Positions 47,496 through 59,577 of a stretch of DNA of 64,000 nt are shown one piece after another. The stretch spans positions 992,001 to 1,056,000 of the forward strand of contig JANTUC010000006.1 in NCBI GenBank assembly GCA_026873275.1, read 5' to 3'. Both the position numbers and the translations under genes were made by a program. Position 1 is the stretch's first letter. Each line of letters begins with the position of its first letter. The stretch is from Pseudopithomyces maydicus (lineage: Eukaryota > Ascomycota > Dothideomycetes > Pleosporales > Didymosphaeriaceae). The notes under the pieces are model-generated. The model made no database searches and was not told the origin of the DNA. It saw only the letters and a list, made by a program, of their open reading frames with translations.

Positions 47496-48406
47496 TTACT
47501 CCAAGGGCAGAATACGATCCACAGCTAGAACCGATATTAGCAAAAGAACCACGGCGAGGGGTGCTTTATGAACAACATACCTTTCCCTTCCTCTCTCAAG
47601 TATCCGGTGCAATCAATCTTCCACTTAACACCATCAACCTCCACGTGTATGATTCCAAACTGCAACACTGCGAACTTGAATCTCAAGAAAAAGCTCGTCC
47701 ACTTCTGTTCCATCCATCGTGCCGCAATCTCCCAAACTTTCCCGGGCAAACTAAACCCCTCTAAATCTGTTGTGATATTCTGTCTTCGTGCTCGCTCGGC
47801 TTCAACTATTTCTGCAAGTAATGGCTCCGTCTTTTCGCTGATTGTGGCATTCCAGATATCCGTCTGAATCACCTGGTCCTTCGACCACGGCTCCTTCTTG
47901 CCGCGTATGCGAAGCTGCAGGCGTCCGCCCATGGAGCCAGGTATAACCTCCAGAGTAGCTATGCGACGAACGGGACGTTGGTATATGTGGATGCCGATCG
48001 CAGTGAAGGCTGTTCCCACCACAATGTATGTAGGTGCCACGAACCAAGACAGGCCTTGTGGGAGTGCCGAAACCCACCAGAAGTTGAACAGGCCTATGCC
48101 AGTAGTCACTGTGGCCCAACCATATACCTTCCATAGGTAGTTTTTACGTATTGGTTCTTGGTATAAGAGGACGGGCTGTCGTGTTTGCGAGACCGACCGG
48201 AGAACAGGGTCATTGGTAACAAAGGAGCCTTGCGAGGCATTGCGGGCGCGCAATATCGAAGAGGAAAACGGCCGGATAAGCGAAGGTGCATATGATTGCA
48301 CAGTCTGTAGTCTTGTGTTCACGAGACTTGCGCGGAGCGTCGATGGGAGGCGGAAAGCATGCTGGTGCGTGAAGCTGCTGGTCAGTCCCCGAGAGAAGGC
48401 AGCCAT
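47496..48406 (-). CDS. Mitochondrial membrane protein, TMEM223/TMEM186-like
   Basis: Two exons, 48406-47581 and 47524-47496, are joined by a 56-nt intron (GTATGT donor, GCTAAT branch), giving 284 residues ending AVDRILPLE. The N-terminal 60 residues are Arg/Ser/Ala-rich with almost no acids, ending RPFSSSILRARNAS, a mitochondrial targeting signal. Two membrane helices follow: WATVTTGIGLFNFWWVSALP and SWFVAPTYIVVGTAFTAIGI. Then comes RRIATLEVIPG and a soluble domain. This layout matches the TMEM70/TMEM186/TMEM223 group, which act in respiratory complex assembly or COX1 translation in animals; the precise member is uncertain. It is divergent from PDX1, with 264 bases between start codons. Confidence 0.65.
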
Positions 48407-48670
48407 GCTGGATACAATTAGACCAATGAATCTACCCGCAGTTCAGTTGACTTACCTGGTTGTAGATTTGCTGCGAGCAACGCAACTTACTACCAGTTGC
48501 TCGTGCAGCCGTCGCATCAAGCTGGAAATTGTCAAGCCACTATTCTCGGCGACCGTCGCGCTCGGACCCACAACTACGGAAGTTCGCTCAACAAGCTCGA
48601 CATTCTTCAACACCCCGACGCTCCTTCACATCTTTGCCCGCGATCTGTTTATCCGCGTTGGTTGCGCTCC
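48407..48670. promoter_or_regulatory. Divergent promoter of the TMEM223-like gene and PDX1
   Basis: 264 bases between two nuclear genes for mitochondrial proteins, so the promoter is shared or overlapping. Confidence 0.6.
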
Positions 48671-50130
48671 ATGGCCTCAATTGCTGCAGCATGTAGATTG
48701 TCGGCGCGTGCTGCGTCCCAGCAGCTCCGAAACCATGGCACCCGCAGAAGTAAGAAAGTCACAGCTCGGGGAGTTAGAAATCCACTGACCATGGGGTACA
48801 GCTTTCTCCACGGGGCAGATCTCGCTCGCAGCGCAGAATTTCAACATGCCCGCGCTCTCGCCGACCATGACCGAGGGCAATATTGGGAAGTGGAAGTTGA
48901 AAGAAGGTACGGCCGCCGATGGAGCCGCACATGGGCGCGAATGTACGAGGGTAGAGACTGACGGGGTTTAGGTGACTCCTTCGTTGCCGGCGACGTTCTG
49001 CTCGAGATCGAGACGGACAAGGCTCAGATGGACGTGGAGGCACAGGACGATGGTGTGCTGGCTAAGATTCTGGTATGCTGCACTCCGTCGCGCAAAAAAT
49101 ATACACCGGGACTGACTAGGGATAGCAAGGAGATGGGTCAAAGGGAGTTCAAGTTGGTACCAGGATAGCAGTCACTGCAGAAGAAGGCGACGACCTCAGC
49201 TCGCTCGAAATCCCCGCCGAGGACAGCCCCTCCAAGAGCGAGGCACCCAAGGAGTCCAAGTCGGAATCTGCCCCCGTACCCAAACAGGAGAGGACGTCAA
49301 CACCCGCACCCAAGTCTTCGTCTTCGGGTGCTTCTAAGAGCGGCGGAAAGGCCCAGAAGCAGACCTATCCACTGTACCCCTCGGTGCAACACTTGTTGAA
49401 GGAGAATGGACTGCCCAAGGAGGAGGCAGATAAGATTCCTGCTACCGGTCCCAATGGTCGATTGTTGAAGGGCGACGTGCTGGCATATCTTGGAAAGATC
49501 AACGGGTCGGCTGGTTCGGAGGTCGCTGCACGGTTGAAGAAGCTCTCGCACTTGGACCTTTCGAACATCAAGCCTATGGCGCAGAAGCCTAAGGCTGCAA
49601 AGGCAGCGGCTCCGGAAATCCCCGAGGTTGTTGAAGAGCTGGATGTCGAAATTGCACTTCCCATCTCTCTTACGGCTGTCACCGAGGTCCAGAAGCGCGT
49701 CAAGGACTCGATTGGCGTGTTCCTACCTCTGTCTACATTCATCACCCGGGCTGCAGAGCTTGCGAACGAGGAGCTGCCCCGCTCACAGACAGCGAAGCCT
49801 TCAGCCGATGAACTCTTCAACGCTGTTCTTGGCCTGGACAAGGTCGGTGGTCAGAAGTTCACCCGCGGTAACTTCGTCCCCCAGGTTACTGCGCTGCCCC
49901 CTGCCCCGTTGAGCACTAGGGCGCCAGCAAAGAAGTCGGATATCTTCGATCTCCTTGCCGGAAAGAAGGCCACCGTTCCCAAGGCCCGTATTGCAGGAGC
50001 TGCTCAGGTGGTTGGTCCCCTGAACGTCTTCAGCGTCAGCGTACCGAAGGGTGACGAGCGGAGGGGACGCGTCTTCTTGGAGCGTGTCAAGACCGTGCTG
50101 GAGGCTGAGCCTGGACGGTTGGTCGTCTAA
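48671..50130 (+). CDS. PDX1: Pyruvate dehydrogenase complex protein X (E3-binding protein)
   Basis: Four exons: 48671-48749, 48802-48906, 48972-49072 and 49126-50130. Introns are 52, 65 and 53 nt, and the product is 429 residues. The presequence is MASIAAACRLSARAASQQLR. The lipoyl domain begins NFNMPALSPTMTEGNIGKW, and the lipoylated lysine is in the EIETDKAQMDVEA turn. An Ala/Pro/Ser/Lys linker leads to the peripheral-subunit-binding domain (YPSVQHLLKENGLPKEEADK, ending GRLLKGDVLAYL). The C-terminal part is short and lacks the HxxxDG catalytic motif of E2, so this is the E3-binding protein that docks dihydrolipoamide dehydrogenase on the E2 core. Splicing is needed: the unspliced first exon region reads into stops. 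Confidence 0.92.
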
Positions 50131-51185
50131 GCAGCCCTGGTCCCTTGTAATCTGTTTGTACAACGACACCACATAGCATGTCTATAGAAAGCGATTGAGA
50201 TGTTTGAATGTTCCGCTCTATCAATCGACCGTTCCCCCATACCAAACTTGTCGCTTCTTTTGACCTTCTGGGCCGATTGCTCCGTACTCGCTATTTTTTA
50301 GGCTGCGTTGCGCCTGGTAGCCGCGGTTCATGTGAAGCCCACCGGCTGTGGGATCTGGATGCGGCTCGGAGAAATTGTGGGGAGCTTCAATTTACATGAC
50401 AGCATCCAGTGAGACGAACCACAAATAAACAGGATGTGCGTGCTGCGAACCATGGGTGCGCTGTCTAAGTACCTGGTCTACCGAGATCCACTCTGCATGA
50501 GCGCCGCGACCCAGGAACTGCAATACCGACAGGGAAGGATCGCATCAATGGATCGAGATACCGCAGAGCCTCATTGCGGGCGGCAGGCTTTTTAATTTAG
50601 GGCATGGAAATAGAATGTGTCCGCCCGTCCGGCTTCGGCATCACGGGATGCGCTCTTGGCCCTGGGGAGCTTTTGGCTGTGCTGTCTCCCCACGCGAAAA
50701 AGAGTGCTGCAGGTGATCACACCATGGGATTGGCGGTGAGCGTGGTTTGGTAATGCCCATACTCATTCGAGAAATAAACAAAATTCACCCGAAAACTAAA
50801 AAAAAAGAAACAACCCTCCGACAGCAGCCAGCGCCGCCGCCCTGCCCTCGTCCCAGCAACCCAGGGCGCGAAAAGACGTCCCCTCTGCGCTATCGATAGA
50901 GACAGCTGTCATTTGTCGTGTGTGTTCGCGCGCCCCGTCCCTGCCCGTCCCTGCCCGTGGCTTCTCCACGATTTCCCCGAGTGGCGCTAGCTGCCATCTA
51001 ATTTTTGTCTGTGCATAGCTTCGCGCCGAAACCCGCACAGCTCAAGCTCCTCGCACGGCTCGTTGCTGGCCGAGTCACACGCTCAGTCTTTCACTTCCTT
51101 TGCCCTGTCGAGTCCTTACACCGACTCTCCGACCATCGTTAACTGCCATTGATACCTGCACCCCTGTGTATCTGCCTCCTGCGTC
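50131..51185. other. Intergenic region, AGC1 promoter side
   Basis: About 1 kb with no gene. An A-rich run at about 50798-50805 is followed by the C/G-rich leader of the carrier gene. Confidence 0.6.
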
Positions 51186-53516
51186 ATGGCGACCGTAACG
51201 GAGCAAGTGGGCGAGGTGCTCCTGGGCACCACCGATGCGCCGGAGCTCACGGGCATCATGCGTCAGACCTTCTTTCGACACGCTGTCAAGGATGAATCCG
51301 ACGACTACTATCTGGACGAGAAGAACTTCATCGACGCAGTTGCCCCCGAGAGCGAAGACTACGTGAATATACCCCTCTCGGAAACGTGTCGATCCCATCC
51401 AAGCTGACCCACACGCGTCGTCTAGCACAAAATCAAGCGTTACCAGTACGGTATCCTTTTCTACGTCGCAGATCGCGAGCAAAAGGGCAAGGTGACCCTC
51501 CAGGACTGGGCTGTCTTCCAGAACCTGCTTGCGAAACCAGACGCGGAGTACGAAGTCATCTTCCGCTTCTTCGACCGAGACCGCTCTGGCTACATCGACT
51601 TCGACGAGTTCTACGGAACATGGAGGGCGCACAAGGGCGAGGACAGCCTCCCTTTCAACTGGCAGGGAGACTGGGCAACCCTGTACATCGGATCCAAGGA
51701 CAAGCGGCACATCATGACCTATCCCCAGTTCGCACAGATGCTGCGAGGGCTGCAGGGAGAGCGTGTCCGACAAGCCTTTGTGCACTTCGATAAGAACAAG
51801 GATGGATTCATCGAGCCCGAAGAGTTCCAGCGCATCATCCGCGAGACAGCCGCCCACAAGCTGTCCGACTATCTCCTCGAGAACCTCCCGACTCTCTGCA
51901 ACATCGCCACCGGCAGCAAGATTTCCTATGCCAATGTCCGCGCTTTCCAGAACATCATCCAGCAGATGGACATGGTCGAATTGATCATTCGTAACGCGAC
52001 GACGAAGAGCACCGACGGAAAGATCACGCGTACGGACTTCCTCAACGAAGCATCTAGAATCAGTCGCTTCAACCTGTATACCCCCATGGAGGCGGACATT
52101 CTTTTCCACTTTGCCGGTCTCGACGAGCCATCAGGCCGACTGGGTCTCCGGGACTTTGCTCGCGTTTTGGACCCTTCCTGGCACACTGCATACACTCTCG
52201 GAGCAGACCGCATTGCCGACGCTGGCCAGAAGGCGTTTGCTGGCTCCAAGAACCTTCTGCACGATATTTTGGAATCGGTGCATCACTTCGCGCTCGGTTC
52301 GTTGGCAGGCGCGTTCGGTGCCTTCATGGTGTACCCTATCGATCTTGTCAAGACGCGCATGCAGAACCAGAGAAGCTCGGGAGTTGGACAAGTGCTCTAC
52401 AAGAACTCGCTCGACTGCGCAAAGAAGGTCATCAAGAACGAAGGCTTCAAAGGGTTGTACTCTGGCGTCCTCCCCCAGCTTGTTGGTGTGGCACCCGAGA
52501 AGGCCATCAAGTTGACGGTCAACGATCTGGTGCGCGGCAAATTCACAGACAAGGCGACGGGCAACATCTGGTGGGGTTGGGAGCTTATAGCAGGTGGCTC
52601 AGCTGGTGCCTGTCAAGTGGTAATATAACCCTGCATTAGCGATACAAAGGTACCAGCAAAAGTGCTAATGAGACACTGCAGGTCTTTACAAACCCTCTCG
52701 AAATTGTCAAGATTAGATTGCAAGTCCAGGGAGAGCTTGCAAAATCCGCAGATGTCCCAAGACGATCAGCAATGTGGATTGTGCGCAACCTGGGTCTTGT
52801 TGGGCTGTACAAGGGTGCCAGCGCCTGTCTGCTGCGTGATGGTAAGCGTGTTGTGGCGGGCAATCCTGGAACATAAGCACTGATGATTGACAGTCCCGTT
52901 CTCGGCCATCTATTTCCCGGCTTATAGTCACTTGAAGAGGGACTTCTTCGGCGAGAGCCCGCAGAAGTCGCTGGGTGTGGTGCAAATGCTTACGGCCGGT
53001 GCGATCGCTGGTATGCCCGCAGCGTACTTGACGACTCCGTGCGACGTGATCAAGACTCGGCTGCAGGTCGAGGCACGGAAGGGCGAGGCTACGTATACAG
53101 GCCTTCGGCACGCGGCCAAGACCATCTGGAAGGAGGAGGGGTTCAAGGCCTTCTTCAAGGGTGGACCGGCCCGTATTATGCGATCCTCGCCCCAGTTCGG
53201 CTTCACGCTGGCCGGCTACGAAGTGCTCCAACGGTAGGTCAAGGAAGCAGGCTCAAGATGGTACAAGGGAAACGGCTGCTAACGTGTTCGCAGGACGTTC
53301 CCCATGCCAGGTTCGCACGTCGGCGAGGGCCCCAGCGGCCACGTCGAGCCGGGGGTCGGGCTTGCAGAGGCGAAGGCGCCCTTGCCGTATCTGCGCAGCC
53401 GCAACGCGCTCAAGGTGATCCTGGATCTGGACGAGAACTTCGGACGGCCTCGGCTGCCTGCGGGCCAGAAGTTCACGGGGATCCCGGGCTTCGGCGGCAA
53501 GGCGCAGGCGTCGTGA
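51186..53516 (+). CDS. AGC1: Mitochondrial aspartate/glutamate carrier with EF-hands
   Basis: Five exons: 51186-51362, 51426-52619, 52682-52841, 52894-53233 and 53294-53516. Introns are 52-63 nt, totalling 698 codons with the stop (697 residues). The N-terminal half carries EF-hand-type loops, including DRDRSGYIDFDEF and DKNKDGFIEPEEF, giving calcium control. The C-terminal half has three mitochondrial carrier repeats with signatures YPIDLVKTRM, NPLEIVKIRL and TPCDVIKTRL. The protein exchanges aspartate for glutamate across the inner membrane and supports the malate-aspartate shuttle. The tail after the third repeat (TFPMPGSHVGEG onward) is Gly/Pro-rich. Human aralar/citrin have the same order. 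Confidence 0.96.
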
Positions 53517-54070
53517 TTCTGGCGGCGCATGCACAGGAGAGGAGGGGAAGAGCGTTGGGGTGCGGCAGAGGGGTAAAATGGCATTGGACGGATTTCACGC
53601 ACGAGGGCGCGGTTCCGCAGCATGAGCCAGCCAATTGTTTTTTTGTTTTGCGGCGAGCGTTCGGCTGCGAGGGCAGGCCTGCCAGTGGCAGTACCTACCT
53701 ATGGGGTCAGCCGCACTGGGTGGGGGCTTTCGGGCGGGCTTGCCCCAGTTGGGATGGCAGCTTGCATTTGCATACATAGACGGTCAGCGTGCCGAGAAGG
53801 GCTTTCCAGGGTGACTGTTGCGGGATGGTGGTTGTGTACGATAGGCAGGCAGCGGGTAGGGTAGGGTAGGGGGTTGGCAGCAAGCGAGCTCGGGGCCTAC
53901 GGCAGAATAGGAGAAGGGGCAGAGGCAGAGGGAGAGGGAGAGGGAGAGAGAGTGTGTGTGGGTGCATGTTCGAGCAATACAGGATGGAGTGGTGGATGTG
54001 TCCAGTCGTGCGCGCGCGTATGTCGGTCGGGTGTGTGTGTGTGCTTTCATCACAGAGTAGGCAGGCAAGC

Positions 54071-54073
54071 AAG

Positions 54074-54109
<36 letters not shown>

Positions 54110-54110
54110 T
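54071..54110. repeat. GCAG tetranucleotide repeat
   Basis: About nine to ten tandem copies of GCAG/AGGC in intergenic DNA. Confidence 0.9.
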
Positions 54111-54230
54111 ACATAGGAACTGGTAGAACGGGGCAGTTTAATATATTCGACCTACTCTTACTGGACACTAGCCCTGTTCGGGCGGCGTGCGGGGTTGCGG
54201 CGAGCCCTGTTGGAGGCTGCAAGAGGCGCT

Positions 54231-54258
54231 GTGGGCGGTGGGCGGTGGGCGGTGGGCG
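54231..54258 (+). repeat. (GTGGGCG)4 heptamer repeat, G-quadruplex candidate
   Basis: Four tandem GTGGGCG units provide four G3 runs with 4-base spacers, fitting the simple G-quadruplex pattern. Confidence 0.75.
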
Positions 54259-55952
54259 CTGTTGGCCGCGCTGGCGGTGGTGGTGGTGGCTCTCCCACCC
54301 AGATGCGGCGAGGACGAGGACGAGGACGATGGCAGGCCCTGCGCCCGGTCCCCCCTCCCCCAGCAAAGAAAAAAAGCAGGAAGACGGCAGGCAGAGCTAC
54401 GGCAAAATTGCAGCGGGCTGGGTGGAGCCCCGGCGGGCTCTCGGTGGGCGCTGTGGAGAAATGGTGACAGCGCCCATGGGCAGGCGGTGGGCTAGCTCGG
54501 GGCCTGGAGCAACCCCAAGACCCTTTTGGCGGAGAGAGAAGCAGGGCCGTGCAGGGCCCCCGCGGCGGCTGGCGACTTAGCGACGCCTTGTCCTCGAATG
54601 AGGCTGATGGAGCCTCCAAGAGTGTGTGCCATGATCCAGTCAGCCGTGAGAAAGCTCCCGCTGCGCCTCTGGCCCTGCGAGCAGCGTGCTGATGGAGCCC
54701 CTTCCACCTCCGCCGCTGAGCATCGCATCGACCTTCTCCATCCCCAGGCCCCGCGAGGGACAAGCCAGTGCCGTCCCAGCCGACACGCCCAAACCCGCCG
54801 TCCACGAGGCAGTCCTTGCCTGGCGTCTGCGGCTTGCGACCAGCAGCTCCAGCAGCTCCAGCAGCAGCAGCACCACCAGCAGAGGCCGACCCCACCGCCG
54901 TTGTGTGCGTGCACCGCGCGCGCGAGCTGGTCCTCGACCCTGCCCTGCCCAAACGAAACATCAACACCACCCTCATCCGCCTCCCCGTCCGCGACCCTCG
55001 TAGTCGCCCTCGCCCTGGCCTCCGCGGGCACACGCCCCTGACCTCGCCCCATGCGTTCGTCGAACCAGTGCCTTGGTTTTCGACTTTCGCATTGACGTAT
55101 GCTTCGCGATCGGCGCCCCGACTTTCTCCACCGCTTGAGGCTGAACGCTTCGAGTTGCACCTCGGGTACGTCTCCACCGCGCAGAGCCGCATCCCGCCTT
55201 TCCCACAATCTGCCCCATTTCTGCTTCTGCACATGACCGTTGTCGTTTGTTCCGACCCTCATCCTGTTCGTGATGCGTGCACAGTAATTAAGCCGTCAGA
55301 TCACTCGCAACTTCCTCTTTCGGTTTTCCGCAGCTTTGGGGGACCAGCGATTCCCTCGTCTGCGGTCCTTCCGCTGCAATTTCATTCTTCCTGTGCGCCC
55401 GTTTGGTCCATCTTCCCTGTCTTCCGTCTTCTCATGGGTGCCGCACGCTTTACAAGTTCGTTTTCTCCTCTCGCATGCTTACATCTATCCATTCCCACCC
55501 CTGCCCGTGCCTACCGCTGACCCTCTCTCAGTCCTCACTGGTGCCTGCTTCTACGACATCCTCTGCTTCGCCCGCGCCTCAGGCCGATAATCCTCACCGT
55601 CAACCTTACCATCTGCAATTGTTGCGCGGGGGCCGATCCTACTCACACTCCTAGCATCGACCCGACCGCTCTCTCTGACCGAGGCTACGCTCCACAGTGG
55701 TAGCCTCCGCGTCGTCAGGCGCCGCATGTCAGCCAACTACGATTCCGACGACGCCCTTCCCAAATCACCTGGCCTTCAACCCGTCCGACCACGTGCAACT
55801 CCATCTCTCTCGCCTCCCCCATAGTGACCCATTACGAGCCCCTCTGTACTACCACCCAGAACGTCAGTTCTCCCATCTCCTCCCGAAGGCGTAAAAAGTC
55901 TAATCGGAGAAAGACGCGCCCCAGTCAAGGCGACTTCGTACTCATTCGAGTT

Positions 55953-57620
55953 ATGGATCCCAATCAGCCCGACATCGCCCGCCAGGTGGGCGAGCGGGCC
56001 CTCAATTCAGACTCGGGCTCTGAGCTCGACGATGAGGAGGTGGGAGTTAGGAGTCCAACTGTCACCGTGAACTATTCCACTTCTCAGACCAAATCCAATG
56101 GAGGCCCACATGAATTGACCCGAGTTGCACAGCGAGCGCTTGATGCGTCCAGCCAGCATACTTTTGCAAAGCCGTCTGCACCGCTGTTACATCGAGACTC
56201 AGTCGTCGAATCGGACGGCCACGATGCCAGTCTGCTGCGAAAAATGAGTTTCGCCTCCCAGACCACCGACACATCGACAAATGGCTCACTGCTTTCGGCA
56301 AGTGATGCTGTTGTTAGAACACGAACGCTGAGTTCGACTACAGAAGACCGAAATGGGAGCATTACAAACGGCCATTCCGAGTCCGGCTCGACAGGCAGGA
56401 CGCCCGACCTCCAGGGACTGTCCATACCTTCTAGAACCGCTTCACCCAGTCAGAAGCTTCCTGCACTCCAGACACCGCAGTCACCACCACAAGATGGTCA
56501 AGCTGCCTCGCCCAATTCGCAGAAGGAACAACTACCGGGTTTCCGGCACCTGAGCGACCTGGCAGAGACAGCGATACAAGAGCAGGCAACGAGAGCAAGC
56601 AGCATTGCTCACCGCCAATCTGTATCCTCGACCGGCCAATCGCCCACATCCATTGAGCGCCACCTTTCCATCACATCCCTTTCGCCTCATAGTGCGGCCT
56701 CGCCTAATGGCGATCCCCATTTTCAAACCCGCGACCCTTTCCTACGATCTGGACAAGGACATCTTACACTTTTCGCAAATACACGGAGACCATCTCAGGC
56801 CTCCGATGTGGGTCCATACTCGGCCGTCCCACACTCTGCGACCACAGAAGGCAGCTACCAAGGTTCCGAAGGAGTGAGTCCAGGCGCTCAGGTCACACCG
56901 ATCGACATTCGGGGAGGTCCAGGCGGGCGCCTCAGTATCGATGGTGCCCTGGCATCACGCACGCTCCCACCGCCCGTGGGCCCGAACATCCAGCACATTC
57001 CAAGCCATGGGGTCGGCGGCTTCAAATGCGACCATCCAGGGTGCACAGCAGCGCCCTTCCAGACGCAGTATCTGCTCAAGTACGTTGTCCCAACCATTTC
57101 TTTCTCTCGTTTGCTTTCATCAAAGCTGGCTTCGATGATAGAGTGATGCTAACAAAAACAGCTCTCATGCGAACGTACACTCTCAGTCTCGGCCGCACTA
57201 CTGCCCTGTGCCAGGCTGCCCTCGCGCAGAAGGCGGAAAGGGATTCAAGCGTAAAAACGAAATGATACGGCACGGGCTAGTGCACGCGAGCCCAGGTTAC
57301 GTGTGTCCATTTTGTCCAGATAGAGAGCATAAGTATCCAAGACCAGATAACCTTCAGAGGTACGTTTTTTTTGGGTTGAGATCTTCCTACACATATCGTT
57401 GGTTGGCTCTAGTTGATGCATGGTGACTAACGAATCCGCAGACACGTACGCGTCCACCACGTGGACAAGGACAAAGACGACCCGCAGCTTCGTGAGGTGC
57501 TAGCTCAACGGCCCGAGGGTGGAAGCCGTGGACGAAGGAGAAGGGTGAGCGATGTATGTTCAGCCAACGTATCGGATGTCAAACCTCCATTTGCTAACCT
57601 TTTCCTAGATATCGTCATGA
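55953..57620 (+). CDS. C2H2 zinc-finger protein, putative transcription factor
   Basis: Exons are 55953-57079, 57162-57359, 57442-57544 and 57609-57620. The total is exactly 480 codons including the stop (479 residues), which supports the small last exon (ISS stop). The first 350 residues are Ser/Thr/Gln-rich and disordered. Zinc fingers sit at the end: C-x4-C in FKCDHPGC with later His in SHANVH; CPVPGC with RKNEMIRHGLVH; and CPFCPD with DNLQRHVRVHH. A basic tail GRRRR closes the protein. The long Ser/Thr-rich N-terminus suggests phosphorylation control. The type is common in Pezizomycotina, but I do not recognise a named orthologue. The start is the first in-frame ATG; an upstream leader of several hundred bases is likely. 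Confidence 0.82.
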
Positions 57621-59577
57621 CAGACGTTCTATCCCTCCTTAACTCCTGCACAGAGCTAATGGTCTACTAACACCATGTCTACTCGTCTTTCCTGACTCAT
57701 TTCACCATGGCCTCATGATGTCTCGAGCACCGAGGCACTTTTCCAGCCTATCTTCCGCTGGAGAATATCCATGCTACCTCATTATCTACCTTCTTATCTA
57801 TTTCAACTACTTGCCGAATTTCTCATGTCGGATACGCGATCCTTTGGTTTCACTGCATGGCGTTCCGGCAATTTTGGTCTCGGTCTTTGGCCTCAACTCT
57901 GTTCGAGTTACATCTGGTCCACTTCTAGTCTGCCTTCTTCGGCTTCTCCTCTCCTGTCGATGAAAGAACTTCGTCCCGGCATTGACGCTACTCCATCTTC
58001 TCTGCTCTTGTCTGCTTTCCACTATCCTTCCATCCTTCTTGTAATCCTTATGTTGCTTTTCCTCGGGTCAACTTGTTCTTTCTTCTACATCTACCTTCCC
58101 CCTACCTACCACTTGGAATTTGCGCTTTGTGGGCTTTCCTTTCGCCCGGTGGTGCCGTGAGTGGGCTGCAGTCAGGGACCTACTATATACACGTATATAT
58201 ATACATGTGAGCTGCGTCCGAAGTGTTCCCAATGGGTGGCGCTTTTGACTTTGAGGGTTGGATAGGGAGGCTGACGGGTATTGGATGTTCGGGCTGAGCT
58301 GGCGAAGGCGAAAGGGGGATATACCCTGTCGATGATGATGCTTTTGTTGTTATTTAGTGCTGTTCTGTGTGCAGCATGCGTACGTATTTAGGATTGAATG
58401 ACAGGAAACATTGAGGGAGTGAGCAAACAAATGACTACCGAAAAGACGGAGCTGATTGTCTCGCAAATTGTGCCAAAGTCACGGTACGATGTAAGGAAAA
58501 TGTGACCAATGGACATGCATTTTTCGAATTGAGTGAGGAGACGATGTATGCGTTCTATGCTGTAAGCGTTTGTTCATGGAGATTCAGTAACGTATTGCTA
58601 ACATGCACACTAAGGTACATATTGAGTGATTTTTTTGATTTGGCCCAGGAGTGGGGTATTCTTGAGAGGCGTAGTTCACTTCTTCAGTCCTTTGTGAAGG
58701 CCGTTGGGGCCTGACCAGAGCAAATAGCAAATCGAACGCGATAGATTCATTAGACAGTAATGAGATGCCGGAAAATTATAGCAACATGGGTTTCATAGTA
58801 GATCAAGAGAAATAGAGCGAAGTGGTGGACGTGGGGAAGCAAGAGGCTCGTATCTCTTCAACTTGCTGACTGCAGTAGACTGTCTATCCCACGACTTGGC
58901 CAAGCATTACATTTTAGCACTTGGCTCTCTTCCGATCCTGTGCAATATACAGTTCAGATTTGCCAGGCCAGGTTGAAATTATAGCTTAGTTTACTACTGC
59001 GTCCGAAGACCATTGAGATCAAACTGGCATATCACAGGAGGAATGTCTCCTATAGAGCGTACCGTTGCACCGTTCTAAATACTGCATACACATATTTATT
59101 GAGCTAGCCGATATGTTATATTAGTAATTGGGGTTGATTCTCAGGGACATGGACAGTGCTCTCACCGTGCCTGCGAGGTTGAATGATACACCGCTGGCAC
59201 GAGCTGTCTCGCCCGCCGGCGTTAATCAACCACGCGCGCGTGAACAAATGAACCAGGAAGTGAGGCCCACGCTCAGATACGCGAGCCCTCGCTAAATCGC
59301 CGTCACGCAGTCTTTGGTATAAGGCTTCCCGTGGTTCTTAAAAGCTCGCCTCCACCCTGCGCACTCCACCTCGTCACTTCGCACACCCACCACCCGCAAC
59401 CCAGGCGGCAGACCCAAAGGAGCATTGTGAAATAGCGTGAACGGCAGACGCTTCGACCACACTCCCATTGCGAACGCTTCTGCAGGCGAAGGATCCATAC
59501 AACGCCCCATCGCCATTCGAGATACTCACATCCCAGCCTCCGCGGTAGGTTCGCGCACACCAGCAGTTGACCAAGTC
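57621..59577. other. Intergenic region, about 2 kb
   Basis: T/C-rich 3' sequence after the zinc-finger gene, then AT-rich sequence. No gene, tRNA or transposon recognised. Confidence 0.55.

Larger units (their letters stand above)
53517..55952. other. Intergenic region, about 2.4 kb, with simple repeats
   Basis: No supported gene. It contains a purine tract (about 53915-53963), a GCAG tetranucleotide repeat (about 54071-54110) and a GTGGGCG heptamer repeat (54231-54258). From about 54900 it is C/T-rich and probably the long leader of the zinc-finger gene. Long frames here on the minus strand are by-products of high GC. Confidence 0.55.

Noticed and set aside
54158..55234. 358-codon minus-strand frame
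   Set aside because: Arg/Gly/Pro-rich translation of GC-rich simple sequence; the opposite strand is equally open.
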